Shown: piece after piece, positions 8,192-17,502 of the stretch
How the letters are laid out: every line of letters starts with the position of its first letter
Position numbering within the stretch: the first letter of the stretch is position 1
NCBI RefSeq assembly: GCF_004307995.1
Contig: NZ_SIRE01000004.1
Location: forward strand, 186,001-250,000
From: Paenibacillus thalictri
Lineage (GTDB): Bacteria > Bacillota > Bacilli > Paenibacillales > NBRC-103111
Reading direction: 5' to 3'
DNA: 64,000 nucleotides
Notes under the pieces: model-generated
The model's input: the letters and a program-made list of their open reading frames with translations, nothing else
Told to the model about the DNA's origin: nothing
Database searches by the model: none
Made by a program: the position numbers and the translations under genes

Positions 8192-9172
8192 TTACTCCAA
8201 CTGCAGTCCGGCGAACGTTTCTACAATATCCGGATCAAAGCTGATCCCCGCTTCGCTCACCACATAAGCCAGAGCATCGTTTTCCGTCCACATATCCTTA
8301 TACGGTCTCCGGCTGACCAAAGCATCGTATACGTCAAGCACCGTAACAATACGCGCCTCCAGCGGAATTTGCTCTTTGGCTAGACCATACGGATAACCGG
8401 TGCCGTTCCATTTTTCATGATGATGCAAAATAATGTTGTGTGCCGTCGCCCAGTCCTGGGCCAGCCACGATTCGTTCATTTCTCCCGTTACCTTGGCCAG
8501 AATGTCGGCCCCGATCTGCGGATGAGTGTTGATAATCATCCGTTCATACGACGCCAGCGGACCCGGTTTATATAAAATTCCTTCGGGAATGCCGGATTTC
8601 CCGATATCGTGCAAAATGCTCGCATGGGTGATCGCCTGCATGTAATCGGTCGTCAGCTTTAACCCGCAGCGCTGATTATGAGCATAGACGAGCTGCTCGG
8701 TCCACCGCTGGACACGCATCAGATGCTGCTCAATGCCGGGATCGCGGATTTCACAAGACATCGCCAGCATCTTGAGCAGGGCGCCCTGTAAACGGTCTTT
8801 TCCGTCTTCGTCGATATACACGCCTTCATTCAACTGCTCCAGCTCGCGGAATACGCCGACGTAATACGTCTGATCGCCGATCAAAAACGGCGTAATCGTA
8901 ATCGACGAATGCCAGATGTCATTGCTTTTTTTGCGGTTTACGAAAATCCCCGACCAAGCTTTTCCCCGGGACAACGACTCCTTCATTTTCTGAAACGATC
9001 TGAGCGGAGTATGTTTGGTCCGCAGCAGGCCGGCAGCGCGGCCGATCACTTCCTCGCGGTTATAGCCGGTCACACGTTGGTATGCCGCGTTTACCTCAAG
9101 GATGACGTGACGGCAATCGGTTATCACTACTGCGTCCGACAGCTGCAAAAACGGTCGCAACGGTTCTATCAT
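8192..9172 (-). CDS. PAS domain / HD-GYP domain protein, likely c-di-GMP phosphodiesterase
   Basis: The protein has 326 residues with no membrane helix. An N-terminal PAS domain (about 5-120) begins FLQLSDAVVITDC and contains VNAAYQRVTGYNREEVIGR. The C-terminal half is an HD-GYP domain: HDIGKSGIPEGILYKPGPL, then HHEKWNGTGYPYGL, then IPLEARIVTVLDVYDAL. All the signature residues of active HD-GYP enzymes (HD, GIP, HHE, GYP) are present, so hydrolysis of cyclic di-GMP is likely, with PAS input. ATG 9172 follows AGGGGAG; longer in-frame starts to 9316 give a Cys-rich extension with no support. A terminator follows it. Confidence 0.85.
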   Translation of the reverse strand: MIEPLRPFLQLSDAVVITDCRHVILEVNAAYQRVTGYNREEVIGRAAGLLRTKHTPLRSFQKMKESLSRGKAWSGIFVNRKKSNDIWHSSITITPFLIGDQTYYVGVFRELEQLNEGVYIDEDGKDRLQGALLKMLAMSCEIRDPGIEQHLMRVQRWTEQLVYAHNQRCGLKLTTDYMQAITHASILHDIGKSGIPEGILYKPGPLASYERMIINTHPQIGADILAKVTGEMNESWLAQDWATAHNIILHHHEKWNGTGYPYGLAKEQIPLEARIVTVLDVYDALVSRRPYKDMWTENDALAYVVSEAGISFDPDIVETFAGLQLE

Positions 9173-9332
9173 CGGTGTCTCTCCCCTCTGTTTCGTCAGG
9201 TATATTTTACATGTCCTTAAAAACAGGCAACTGTGATAAAGGTCACAACGCAATAAAACCGCCATCTTTATCCCCAAGCAAAGGAAAAAGAAAGCGGTTA
9301 CGGTGCGTTCCTGCAACCATACAGATCAATGA

Positions 9333-9719
9333 CTATCCCTGCTTCGGCTCAAAATACTCCAGCCGCTCTCCGTCCGGCCCAAAGAAAAATGCGATTTTTA
9401 CGCCGTCCAGAATGACACGCGGCGTCTCGTCAAGCAGCTTCACGCCAAGACCTTTCAGCCGCTCCACTTCCGCTTCGATATCGCTGACCGTAAACGCGAT
9501 ATGATGGACCTTGCCGTTATCCGGCTTGTCGCTTGAACCACGTCCGATGAGTTCAATCTCAATATTGTCCGAGCCCTCGAACGACATAAAACCAAGCTCC
9601 ACTCCGTCCTCCAGACGTGCGCGGTGAACAAGCTTAAGTCCGATCACCTCGGAATAAAACCGCACCGAAGCGTCCATGTCATTGACAAACAGGCCGATAT
9701 GCTCCAGCTTGTGAATCAT
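9333..9719 (-). CDS. VOC-family (glyoxalase I-like) protein
   Basis: This 128-residue protein has the paired beta-alpha-beta-beta-beta fold of the vicinal oxygen chelate family. The first metal His is in LEHIGLFVND, the mid-domain Glu in IEIELIGRG, the second His in KVHHIAFTVSD and the last Glu in GERLEYFEP, so the four metal ligands of glyoxalase-type enzymes appear to be in place. It could be a lactoylglutathione lyase-like or methylmalonyl-CoA epimerase-like protein; the substrate is not determined. ATG 9719 was chosen over 9764 because the domain begins there and GGAGAGGA lies upstream. It is divergent from the TSUP gene. Confidence 0.82.
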   Translation of the reverse strand: MIHKLEHIGLFVNDMDASVRFYSEVIGLKLVHRARLEDGVELGFMSFEGSDNIEIELIGRGSSDKPDNGKVHHIAFTVSDIEAEVERLKGLGVKLLDETPRVILDGVKIAFFFGPDGERLEYFEPKQG

Positions 9720-9825
9720 TGTGCACTCATCCTCTCCACAATTTGGTTGTCCATTTCCGAGCATATCATGGACATCGCCTCATCGCAATCGATTTTAGCT
9801 CTTATATGGAAATCATTTGAACAAA

Positions 9826-9861
9826 TCGACAATTGTCGACAACATGGCCCTGCTGTATAAT
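9826..9861 (+). promoter_or_regulatory. Promoter of the TSUP gene with an overlapping palindrome
   Basis: TTGTCG at 9833-9838 and TATAAT at 9856-9861 are separated by 17 bases, a good sigma-A promoter. A perfect 14-bp palindrome TCGACAATTGTCGA (9826-9839) covers the -35 element, the position expected for a repressor operator. Confidence 0.65.
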
Positions 9862-9899
9862 GTAAAGGCATGTTTTCTAACCGGGAGTTGACCTTTTAG

Positions 9900-10685
9900 A
9901 TGGATATTTTTCAATTGCCAAACCTCGATATGCTGTTATTTCTCGTCGCTGTTGGTTTTGTTGCCGCTTTTATCGATTCGGTGGTTGGCGGCGGCGGATT
10001 GATTGCCCTGCCTGCCTTATTGCTGACTGGACTTTCGCCCACCATGGTGCTTGGTACCAATAAGCTCGGCGGCACGCTGTCGTCGTTGACCAGCACCGTG
10101 AGTTTTTTATTTTCCGGCAAAATCAATCTGAAGCTGGTGCTCGCATTGTTCCCGCTGTCTTTCATCGGTTCGGGACTCGGCGCTTACGCCGTCAAACAGA
10201 TGCCTTCCGAATTTTTGAAGCCGCTGGTTGTCGTACTGCTTGTGGTCGTAACCATCTACACTTTGCTGAAAAAAAACTGGGGCAAGGAATCCCGCTACAC
10301 CGTGATGACCGGCTGGAAAAAGACGATTGTTGCCCTGCTGTCCTTTGCCATCGGCTTTTACGACGGTTTTTTCGGACCGGGCACAGGCTCGTTCCTACTC
10401 TTTATGTTCTTGTTTCTTGGCTTTGACTTCGTCGGCGCGTCCGCTAATGCCAAGGTGCTTAATTTCGCCAGCAATGTTTCCAGCCTGCTGATGTTTTTCC
10501 TGCTCGGCTCGGTACATATCGGCTACGGCTTGCCGCTGGGCATCGCTATGATCGTCGGTGCGCTCATCGGCACCCAAGTCGCCATCCGCAAAGGCTCGCG
10601 GTACGTCAAGCCGCTGTTTATCGTGGTTACGCTGCTGCTGGTCGGCAAGCAGATTTACGATTTGCTGCACACCGCGCTTGCTTGA
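9900..10685 (+). CDS. TSUP (TauE/SafE) family membrane exporter
   Basis: The protein has 261 residues with eight or so hydrophobic helices. The TauE/SafE pattern is clear: AFIDSVVGGGGLIALPALLL in the first repeat, then VLGTNKLGGTLSSLTSTVSF, and in the second repeat FYDGFFGPGTGSFLLFMFL followed by SANAKVLNFASN. The family exports sulfite, sulfoacetate and related organosulfur anions, and some members are of unknown substrate. The ATG at 9900 has GGGAG about eleven bases upstream and a well-formed promoter further upstream. A weak hairpin (GCGCT TTGATC AGCGC, then CTTGTTT) follows the stop at about 10690-10715. It appears monocistronic and may be under a repressor that binds the palindrome. Confidence 0.87.
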   Translation: MDIFQLPNLDMLLFLVAVGFVAAFIDSVVGGGGLIALPALLLTGLSPTMVLGTNKLGGTLSSLTSTVSFLFSGKINLKLVLALFPLSFIGSGLGAYAVKQMPSEFLKPLVVVLLVVVTIYTLLKKNWGKESRYTVMTGWKKTIVALLSFAIGFYDGFFGPGTGSFLLFMFLFLGFDFVGASANAKVLNFASNVSSLLMFFLLGSVHIGYGLPLGIAMIVGALIGTQVAIRKGSRYVKPLFIVVTLLLVGKQIYDLLHTALA

Positions 10686-10737
10686 GTTATGCGCTTTGAT
10701 CAGCGCCTTGTTTGCATTATGCAGCTGCTGTCCGGTC

Positions 10738-10775
10738 AAAAAAAAGCGCCTATTCCAATCAGCTCGGAATAGGCT
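10738..10775 (-). terminator. Intrinsic terminator of the FAD oxidoreductase operon
   Basis: On the minus strand CCTATTCC pairs with GGAATAGG across a nine-base loop and runs into GCGCTTTTTTTT. It lies about 135 bases past the stop of the last gene in the 20.9-10.9 kb operon. Confidence 0.8.
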
Positions 10776-10909
10776 CGTGTATAACCCCGGCATGAGCCGA
10801 CGTTTGTTACATAGACGGCATGGTTAACCGACGTTTGGCGGCGGACTTCATAATTAGCCCGCAAGCGGCACACGAATCGCAGCCAGATCTGCCGCCAGAC
10901 AGCTGCGTT

Positions 10910-12025
10910 TCAGCCGCCGGCCCTCTCCGGAATCCGCTCGCCCGACGCCGCGCAGCCCGGCCCAATCAGCTGGTTATGCACATAATCGGCGGCTTCGAGG
11001 CCTGCCTCCGCAAGCAATCTGACCGCCACGCCGCCTTGATCCCACAGAGACGCCTCACGAATCGCCGCTTCGGCTGCCGCTGTCCAGCAGCCAATCGCAA
11101 CGGTGCGGCCATCGGGAGTGGCTACCCAGGCTGCTGCGCCATCTTTTTGGCGAGCGTCTTCGCCGGATGCATTCAGCACAAAATCAGGCGTCGACCAGCT
11201 CAGCTCGCTGACATGGACCAGATCCCCGCATTCGAATCCGGTCTGCCGCTTCGTTTCCAGAAACACCTGTTCAAGCGCCCCAAGAAAGGCGATTTCCCCC
11301 CGCAGCTCCTTATCCGCAGCAGATACCGCAACGGTAATGGAAAACTCGTTCTCCCAGCAGCTTGGCGCGATGCGAATATCGCAAACGGCCTCGTCATAAC
11401 CGCAGCGGGAGATCAGCGGTTGCTCCAACCGGTCCCCGTTGAGCGTCGTTAACGCCCAGAACGTGTGCCCGCTCTCTTTGAGAACCGACGTGCTCCCGAA
11501 CAAGCTTTTGGCCAGCACCGCCGACTCCGTACAGTCTACCGCGATTTTGCATGGCACTTCCCACAGTCCTTCCCGCGTAGCGATTTGCACGGCGGCCCTA
11601 CGTGTTCCTGCTTGCCTGCTTTCCGCAACGTCCATGTTGTCTGTTCCCTCAATCACACCGGCAGACTTCTCCGCCATTTCCGCTTCCGTCAGCAGCCTTA
11701 CCGGAACAACCTCAAAGATGACATCGATACCCCGTTCACGAACCCATCTGTCCGCCAGCAGCTGCACCCATACCGGATCCAGAAAATCGCCTTGCGCCCC
11801 TCCGTGCCGCTTCAGCAGTTCCAGCCAAGTACGGACGACCGGATGACGCGCAGCCAGCTCGGCCGCAGCGGGAAACGGCAGGCGGCACAATCCAAGCTCC
11901 TGCATCAGGGATCCGCCTTCCGCCACAATGACGACCTTATGTCCGCGTTCGGCAAGCGAACAAGCATGAAAAACCGCTCCAATCCCTCCGCCCACAACCG
12001 CAACATCATATTGTCCTGTTCTCAT
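10910..12025 (-). CDS. FAD-dependent oxidoreductase, short partner protein
   Basis: This 371-residue protein starts with a dinucleotide-binding fold, QYDVAVVGGGIGAVFHACSL (GxGxxG-like), then VVIVAEGGSLMQELGLCRL, which resembles the FAD_oxidored group. A second FAD contact, VAVDCTESAVLAKSLFGS, is visible near residue 185. The start ATG overlaps the TGA of the upstream gene (ATGA), so translation is coupled. Both genes lie at the end of an operon with a sugar ABC transporter. The coupled pair may form a complex or act in sequence on an imported sugar or glycoside; this is inference. It is shorter than typical FAD_oxidored enzymes (450 or more residues) and I cannot see a clear substrate domain. 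A terminator follows. Confidence 0.75.
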   Translation of the reverse strand: MRTGQYDVAVVGGGIGAVFHACSLAERGHKVVIVAEGGSLMQELGLCRLPFPAAAELAARHPVVRTWLELLKRHGGAQGDFLDPVWVQLLADRWVRERGIDVIFEVVPVRLLTEAEMAEKSAGVIEGTDNMDVAESRQAGTRRAAVQIATREGLWEVPCKIAVDCTESAVLAKSLFGSTSVLKESGHTFWALTTLNGDRLEQPLISRCGYDEAVCDIRIAPSCWENEFSITVAVSAADKELRGEIAFLGALEQVFLETKRQTGFECGDLVHVSELSWSTPDFVLNASGEDARQKDGAAAWVATPDGRTVAIGCWTAAAEAAIREASLWDQGGVAVRLLAEAGLEAADYVHNQLIGPGCAASGERIPERAGG

Positions 12026-13977
12026 CGCGCCGCACATCCTTTCTCTGTATGCTCAGCAAGATGAATTTTCATGCGTTCGATGCCGGCAGCAATGGCCAAT
12101 CTGACATATTGCCGGGGATCGTTCAAATACGGCCGGCACAGCTCGATACCGCCAGGGTGCCCCGCCGCCGCCATAATAAGCCCGACCCAGCTGGCCATAT
12201 TCCAGCGGATCGACGTCGTCACAAGATCGCCCTGCGCCGTATAATCGCCGCCCACGCCGGGACACTCGAACCAGCGCTGCAGCCGTTCCGTCAGGTCCAG
12301 CTGCTGCTCGCGGGACAACTCTCCGCACCGTTCATACAAATATTGCAGCAGCAATGTATTAAAGCTTGCCGAGTGGTTCTCCTCCAACGCCGCGAGGACA
12401 TCAGTATACGCATCCTTGCAGCGCAGCAGTCGAAGCACGATAACGGCCGCAACCCACTTCGGATACGGCTTCAAATGCTGCGGACGGTCATCCTCCCGGC
12501 TTCGCAGCATACGCAGCAGGAACGGAACCGCCGTTTCGCTGCCCAGCAAACCAAGCGCGAAGGCCGCCGACCTGCGGCAGGCGTATTCCCCCTTGCCGTT
12601 CATCAGGCCAAGCAGCGGCGCTTCCGCCGGCTTGCCTAACTGAACCAGCCACCAGATCGCGAAGCCTTCTTCCTTCGCGCCTATATAAGCTGCCAGCTTT
12701 TGCGCCAAACGTTCCGCTTCAGCCGGGCTCATTTTACACAAGTATTCCCTGCTGATCGGCACCCCTGCAAGCTCGCCATGCTGAAACGTCAAATTGGCCG
12801 TTTCCGTGCGGGTCAAATCGTGCGGCTTCAGCACGCCGCGTTCCACAAGCCTGCGCTGCAGCTCGGCCACGGGCAGCTGTCTTGGCTCCAGCCCGCGGGC
12901 GGCGCTTATCGCGGCCGCCACCCCCGCCGCTTCGCCGACCTTTTGCATATCCCGCTGCATGCGAACTCCCATCGACACCTCGCGGTCGACAGACAACGCG
13001 CGGCTTGCCACCAGCATGCCGCTAACTCCTTTCGGCAGCAGGCTGCGGTAGGGGATATCGCACCAATATGAACCTTTGACGAACATATCAAGCACGACCA
13101 GCCAAATTTGTGCAAAATCGGATTCGTTGCCCAAATCTTTGGCATGCGTATCATAATGAGAGCACGCCCGCGATACCACATCGTCAAAGTGCCGATCATA
13201 CAGGAAATCGTCCATGTTCATGACGTAATCGCCGGTAATATGCCGCCCTTCCCGCACGCCTAATTTCGGAGCCGCCGACAACAGATGCTGGCCTGAACCG
13301 GGACCTTCCGTCAAATACTTGGCAAGATGCGCGCGGCCTTCCATATAAGCGGCGCTCACGTCGAGCACGCTGGAGGAATGCACCCACCCCGCGTCAAAGT
13401 TGAGCTGCCCGAGCTGCAGCTTGCCCGTTCTCGGATGCTTCGCTACCGTCCGTGGGGTAAGCGAGTACAAGTGGCATATTCCGTCGAACTCCCGGCCAAC
13501 CGTAAAATTCGCTCCGGCCGCTGCCGCGATATCTCCATCCGCCGAGCAATCGATCGTTACTTTAGCCCGGATGTCCACCACCCCGGCCGGACCGGCGGCA
13601 ACAACTCCGGCCACCTGGCCGTCTTCGACCCAAACATCAAATGCCGTATGCCGGAGCAACACGCGAACGCCGTGCTCCTTCAGCATTTCGCTGTACACCG
13701 ATCGTTTGGCTTCGGGGTGTGAAAGCGAGTCGCGTCCGCCAAATACCGCTTGCCGGGCCATGACCTTTTTGTCCACCAGATCCTGAAGCCCGCCGCGTGA
13801 ACCGTAATGATAGCTGCTGATATTCGAACGTGTAGCGACTCCGCCGACCGCCGCGTCCATCTCCACCACAATGACGGACGCGCCTTCCTGAGCGGCGGCG
13901 ATCGCCGCATTGCAGCCCGCGGTTCCCCCGCCTACGACAAGCACATCTGCGGATAACTGCTCTTTTGCCGGTATCAT
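12022..13977 (-). CDS. FAD-dependent oxidoreductase (FAD_oxidored type) with C-terminal HEAT-like region
   Basis: The protein has 651 residues. The N-terminus ADVLVVGGGTAGCNAAIAAA is a clear FAD-binding Rossmann fold, followed by VEMDAAVGG and the family motif NISSYHYGSRGG. The flavin domain ends with GMLVASRALSVDREV and MQRDMQKVGEAAGVAAAISA, standard for PF12831. From about residue 430 the sequence changes to helical repeats (YACRRSAAFALGLLGSETAV, then PKWVAAVIVLRLLRCKDA and YVRLAIAAGIERM) that look like HEAT or armadillo units. AGGAGG lies ten bases before the ATG. The gene follows the binding protein by 54 bases and overlaps the next FAD gene by four. Likely role: oxidation of a transported carbohydrate; substrate unknown. 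Confidence 0.82.
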   Translation of the reverse strand: MIPAKEQLSADVLVVGGGTAGCNAAIAAAQEGASVIVVEMDAAVGGVATRSNISSYHYGSRGGLQDLVDKKVMARQAVFGGRDSLSHPEAKRSVYSEMLKEHGVRVLLRHTAFDVWVEDGQVAGVVAAGPAGVVDIRAKVTIDCSADGDIAAAAGANFTVGREFDGICHLYSLTPRTVAKHPRTGKLQLGQLNFDAGWVHSSSVLDVSAAYMEGRAHLAKYLTEGPGSGQHLLSAAPKLGVREGRHITGDYVMNMDDFLYDRHFDDVVSRACSHYDTHAKDLGNESDFAQIWLVVLDMFVKGSYWCDIPYRSLLPKGVSGMLVASRALSVDREVSMGVRMQRDMQKVGEAAGVAAAISAARGLEPRQLPVAELQRRLVERGVLKPHDLTRTETANLTFQHGELAGVPISREYLCKMSPAEAERLAQKLAAYIGAKEEGFAIWWLVQLGKPAEAPLLGLMNGKGEYACRRSAAFALGLLGSETAVPFLLRMLRSREDDRPQHLKPYPKWVAAVIVLRLLRCKDAYTDVLAALEENHSASFNTLLLQYLYERCGELSREQQLDLTERLQRWFECPGVGGDYTAQGDLVTTSIRWNMASWVGLIMAAAGHPGGIELCRPYLNDPRQYVRLAIAAGIERMKIHLAEHTEKGCAAR

Positions 13978-14031
13978 ATGGATCAGCCTCCTAGAGAAGA
14001 AGGGGAGCCTTCACTTCCCTCCCATCATCGA

Positions 14032-15550
14032 TTACTGGAACAGCTTTTTCTCCTTCAGCTGATTTTCCGCCGAAGTCATAAACGCATTAAACTTAAACGT
14101 CGTATCGAGTTCCTTCGTGAAGCTGTCGTATTCGGTTAGCGGCCGTTTTCCGAACAGGAACTTGATCGTTTCTTCCTTGACGTATCGGTCGGCATCCGCC
14201 TTGTTAAATCCGGCCGGATACTCGTAAATTGCGCCGTTCAGCATCTTGATCCGCGGCTGGTCGATCGCAAACTGCACATCCTTGCTGATATATGCGAATT
14301 TGGTTTTTAAGTATTCAAGCTCGTTCCGGCCGGCCAGCTGGTAAATCCAGAAGTTGGTGCCCTCTGTATCCAGCGCAGGCAATGCGGTCAGCTTGCCGCC
14401 ATCCATCTTGTAATGCTTGTTCTCTACGCCGTAGCTGACAAGCCGCAGCCCTTCTTCCGTTGCGGTGTAATTAAATACGTCGATAATTTTTTGCAGCTTG
14501 GCCGGGTCCTTCTCGACCGACTTCGATACCATGAAATAAGCAGGACCTTTCGTATAGTCGAAACCTCCGGCGAATTTGCCTCCCGGACCGACGGGCGAAT
14601 CAAACTGCACCCATTCGGCATTCGGATTGATGCTTTTGTATTTGTCATACGATGTCTTGCGGGAAATATTGTTCCAGCCTTTAAAAATAATGCCGGCCTT
14701 GCCCTGAAACGCTTTGTCGACGTCGGCATTGTTTTTGTTCGTGATGATCTCAGGATCGATCAGCCCTTCGTCAAGCAGCTTCTTCGCGTACGCAATCGCA
14801 TCTTTCGCTTGCGGGTCGGTGGCTCCGCTGACGAGTTTTCCGTTTTTGACATAAAGCGCGTCGGGCGCCCCTACCCCAAATGCGCCGAATATGGAGGAAA
14901 ATGCCTCGAACTCGAAGCCGGTGATCCCAAAAGTATCCTTTTTGCCGTTGCCGTCCGGGTCCTGCTCCACAAACGCCTTCGCCACCGTGTACAACTCGTC
15001 GAGATTGGTCGGCGCTTTCAGATTCAACTTCGTCAGCCAGTCCTGCCGGACCCAAAATGACGAGAACGGCACATCCGCATCCCGTACAATCGCATATTGT
15101 TTGCCTTGCAGCTTGCCCCTGTCGAAATCGGCTTGGCCTTGAAAATCGCTGACCGGCTTCAGCTTGGCGACATAAGGAGTTAAATCCAGCACCAGACCTT
15201 TATCGACAAACGCCTTCAGCTTGGAGGTCGAATCCACCTCGAATGCGTCGGGGAAATTGCCCGCTGCCAGACGTACGTTCAGCTGATTCTCGTAATCGTT
15301 CATCGCGACCGTCGACAACGTCAGATCAACGCCCAGCTTTTTGTCGATCGCCTGCTTCAGCGGATCTTCGGACGGCGGACCGACGGCGGTCCCGCGCAGC
15401 GCGATTTCGATTTTGGCCGGCTTGGCCGGAGCGGACGAAGCCGCATCCCCCGTGGCCGCCGTCTTGCCCGTCCCCCCCCGGCGAGCAGGCCGTCAGCACG
15501 GCCCCGCCTGCAATCACAACACTTAACGCTAGCCCAACTTTTTTGAACAT
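14032..15550 (-). pseudogene. LplA-type sugar-binding lipoprotein with a one-base frameshift
   Basis: The start ATG at 15550 (after GAGGGAG) gives a lipoprotein signal, MFKKVGLALSVVIAGGAV then LTACSPGG. After ACSPGG the frame breaks at a run of eight G on the minus strand (C8 at about 15472-15479). Reading seven G instead restores one frame through SPGGTGKTAATGDAAS, KIEIALRGTAVGPPSED, LKQAIDKKLGVDLTL and STVAMNDYENQ, then the full 428-residue body to the stop at 14032. The body (FVEQDPDGNGKKDTFGITGF, VQFDSPVGPGGKF) is a family-1 extracellular binding protein of the LplA/YtcQ group. The corrected length is about 505 residues. The frameshift may be a sequencing error, a true mutation or a phase-variable tract. 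It sits between the permease genes and the FAD oxidoreductases. Confidence 0.85.
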
Positions 15551-15600
15551 ATAACTCCCTCTTTCTTGTCTATTTTTATGTATATGAAACGCCTTGATCC

Positions 15601-16461
15601 TCACCCTTTGATGGCGCCGATGACCATCCCTTTGCTGAAATGCTTCTGAATAAACGGGTATACGACAATAATGGGCAGCGACGCATAGATCACCGAGGCC
15701 ATCTGCAGCGACGTGGTAGGAATGACTTCATCGACGTTGTCGACAACGGTCTGGCTTTTGGTCAGCATTTCGCGGACGATGACCTGCAGGGGATGAAGCT
15801 CCCGCTTCGTAATGTACATAATCGCCTGAAAAAATTCATTCCAATGGCCGACCATATAAAATAGACCAACCGTAAACAAAGCGGGCAGCGACAGCGGAAT
15901 CGCGATGCCCAGCAAAATGCGGAATTCCTTTGCCCCATCCATTCGGGCGGATTCGAATATCTCCTCGGGCAAATTTTCGAAGAAGCTTTTCAGAATCAGC
16001 AGATTAAATGCGCTGAGCGCCGTAGGCACGATCATCGCCCACACGCTGTCGAGCAGCCCGGTTTGTTTGACAATCAGATACGTCGGGATCATCCCGCCGC
16101 CAAACAGCATCGTAAATACGACAAGAAACAGAAAGAAGCTGCGCAGCGGCAAGTTTTTGCGGCTTAACGGATAAGCAAACAAGCAAGTGATCGCCAGATT
16201 AATCAGCGTCCCGACCACCGTGATAAACACCGTTACGTTAAACGATGTCAGCAAGTAGTTCTGCTTCAGCAGTTCGGCGTAAGCGGCAAACGTAATTTGC
16301 CGGGGGATGAGAATAAACCCTCCGTTGCGCATGACCTCGGCGTATGGAGTAATCGAAACCGACACTACGTACAGCAGGGGAAACAAGGCGGCGGCGCCAA
16401 CCGCCATCAGCACGGCGTACATCAGAACGTTGAAGATGCGATCCAATCCGGGCTTTACCAT
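15601..16461 (-). CDS. Carbohydrate ABC transporter permease (LplC/YtcP type)
   Basis: The protein has 286 residues with six helices and the inner-membrane permease EAA loop EIFESARMDGAKEFRILLGI followed by AIPLSLPAL. The C-terminal IVVYPFIQKHFSKGMVIGAIKG is typical of the LplC/YtcP subgroup paired with LplB. It would form a heterodimer with the neighbouring permease to move an oligosaccharide delivered by the binding protein encoded 50 bases downstream. ATG 16461 lies after GGGGGAAGG and overlaps the end of the upstream permease gene by 7 bases, so the two are translationally coupled. No ATPase gene is in the operon. Confidence 0.92.
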   Translation of the reverse strand: MVKPGLDRIFNVLMYAVLMAVGAAALFPLLYVVSVSITPYAEVMRNGGFILIPRQITFAAYAELLKQNYLLTSFNVTVFITVVGTLINLAITCLFAYPLSRKNLPLRSFFLFLVVFTMLFGGGMIPTYLIVKQTGLLDSVWAMIVPTALSAFNLLILKSFFENLPEEIFESARMDGAKEFRILLGIAIPLSLPALFTVGLFYMVGHWNEFFQAIMYITKRELHPLQVIVREMLTKSQTVVDNVDEVIPTTSLQMASVIYASLPIIVVYPFIQKHFSKGMVIGAIKG

Positions 16462-17414
16462 ACGCCTTCCCCCCATTTCTTGGAGAGCGAGTTGGCCCCG
16501 ATGACCAGAACCATGCCGATCAGCGACTTAAAAAGTCCTACCGCGGCGGCCAAACTGAAGTCGAGCTGCTCCAGACCGGTACGAAACACCCATGTATCCA
16601 AAATATCCGCTACCGGATATACGCTGATGTTGTACATGATGTAAATCTGGTCAAAGCCGGCATCAAGCAAATGGCCGAGCTTTAGGATAAACATCAGCAC
16701 AATCACGTTGCGGATGCCGGGCAGCGTAATGCTCCAGATCATCCGGAAGCGGCTCGCTCCATCCACCTTGGCCGCCTCATATAACGTCGGATCGATGCCG
16801 GACATCGCCGCCAAATAGATAATCGCGCCCCAGCCCAGGTCCTTCCACAAATCGGTGGCTACAAGAATCCCGCGGAAATGCTCGTTTGACGTCAAAAATG
16901 AAACCGGCATACCTCCGAAATCGGCAATCAGCTTGTTGATCAGTCCCGAGCTCGGGGACAGGAACGCAATGGCGATGCCGTAAATGATCACCCAGGACAA
17001 AAAATGCGGCATGTAACTTAAGGTTTGAACGAGGTTGCGCAGCCATAACAGCCGGCATTCGTTAAAAAACACAGCTAACGCGATATGCGGCACCATCCCC
17101 CAGACCAGCTTGTACAAGCTGATGATCAGCGTGTTGCCGAGCAGTTGGCTGAAATAAGGCGACATATAGAAGTCGCGGAAGTATTTGTACCAAGGATCAG
17201 CCCATGAGCTGCCCATAATGCCGTCCATCATGTTGTAATCTTTAAACGCAATAATGACCCCGTACATCGGAATGTACTTATAGATGAGCAAATAGATCAG
17301 CCCCGGAACCATCATCACAAAAAATGGCGCGAACCCCTTGAACTTCCGCATACGGCTCATTAAACCGTAGCGGCTGCGTTTCATAGGTTTCGTCGCCATC
17401 GTTAGATCGCTCAT
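16455..17414 (-). CDS. Carbohydrate ABC transporter permease (LplB/YtcP-partner type)
   Basis: The protein has 319 residues with six helices. The N-terminal FAPFFVMMVPGLIYLLIYKY and YIPMYGVIIAFKDYNMMDG are diagnostic of the LplB/YteP group. The EAA loop PTLYEAAKVDGASRFRMIWS is followed by ITLPGIRNVIV, and the C-terminus FSLAAAVGLFKSLIGMVLVI is standard. GGGGAGG precedes the ATG by about twelve bases. It lies 88 bases after the sensor kinase gene in the same operon, so the kinase and its YesN partner are probable regulators of this transporter. Confidence 0.92.
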   Translation of the reverse strand: MSDLTMATKPMKRSRYGLMSRMRKFKGFAPFFVMMVPGLIYLLIYKYIPMYGVIIAFKDYNMMDGIMGSSWADPWYKYFRDFYMSPYFSQLLGNTLIISLYKLVWGMVPHIALAVFFNECRLLWLRNLVQTLSYMPHFLSWVIIYGIAIAFLSPSSGLINKLIADFGGMPVSFLTSNEHFRGILVATDLWKDLGWGAIIYLAAMSGIDPTLYEAAKVDGASRFRMIWSITLPGIRNVIVLMFILKLGHLLDAGFDQIYIMYNISVYPVADILDTWVFRTGLEQLDFSLAAAVGLFKSLIGMVLVIGANSLSKKWGEGVW

Positions 17415-17502
17415 CTCTTTTTTTCGCCTCCCCTTTATCTTCTGTCGGTTACATTCGTAATGTATTCATGGCGCATGAGGGGGGCGATATGCATGAAAGC
17501 CG

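Noticed and set aside
8192..8300. A degenerate HD-GYP domain
   Set aside because: On closer reading all catalytic residues (HD, HHE, GYP) are present, so an inactive enzyme is not supported.
10820..11452. A 210-codon frame downstream of the TSUP gene
   Set aside because: It overlaps the FAD oxidoreductase gene on the other strand and has a biased composition. The FAD gene has clear motifs.
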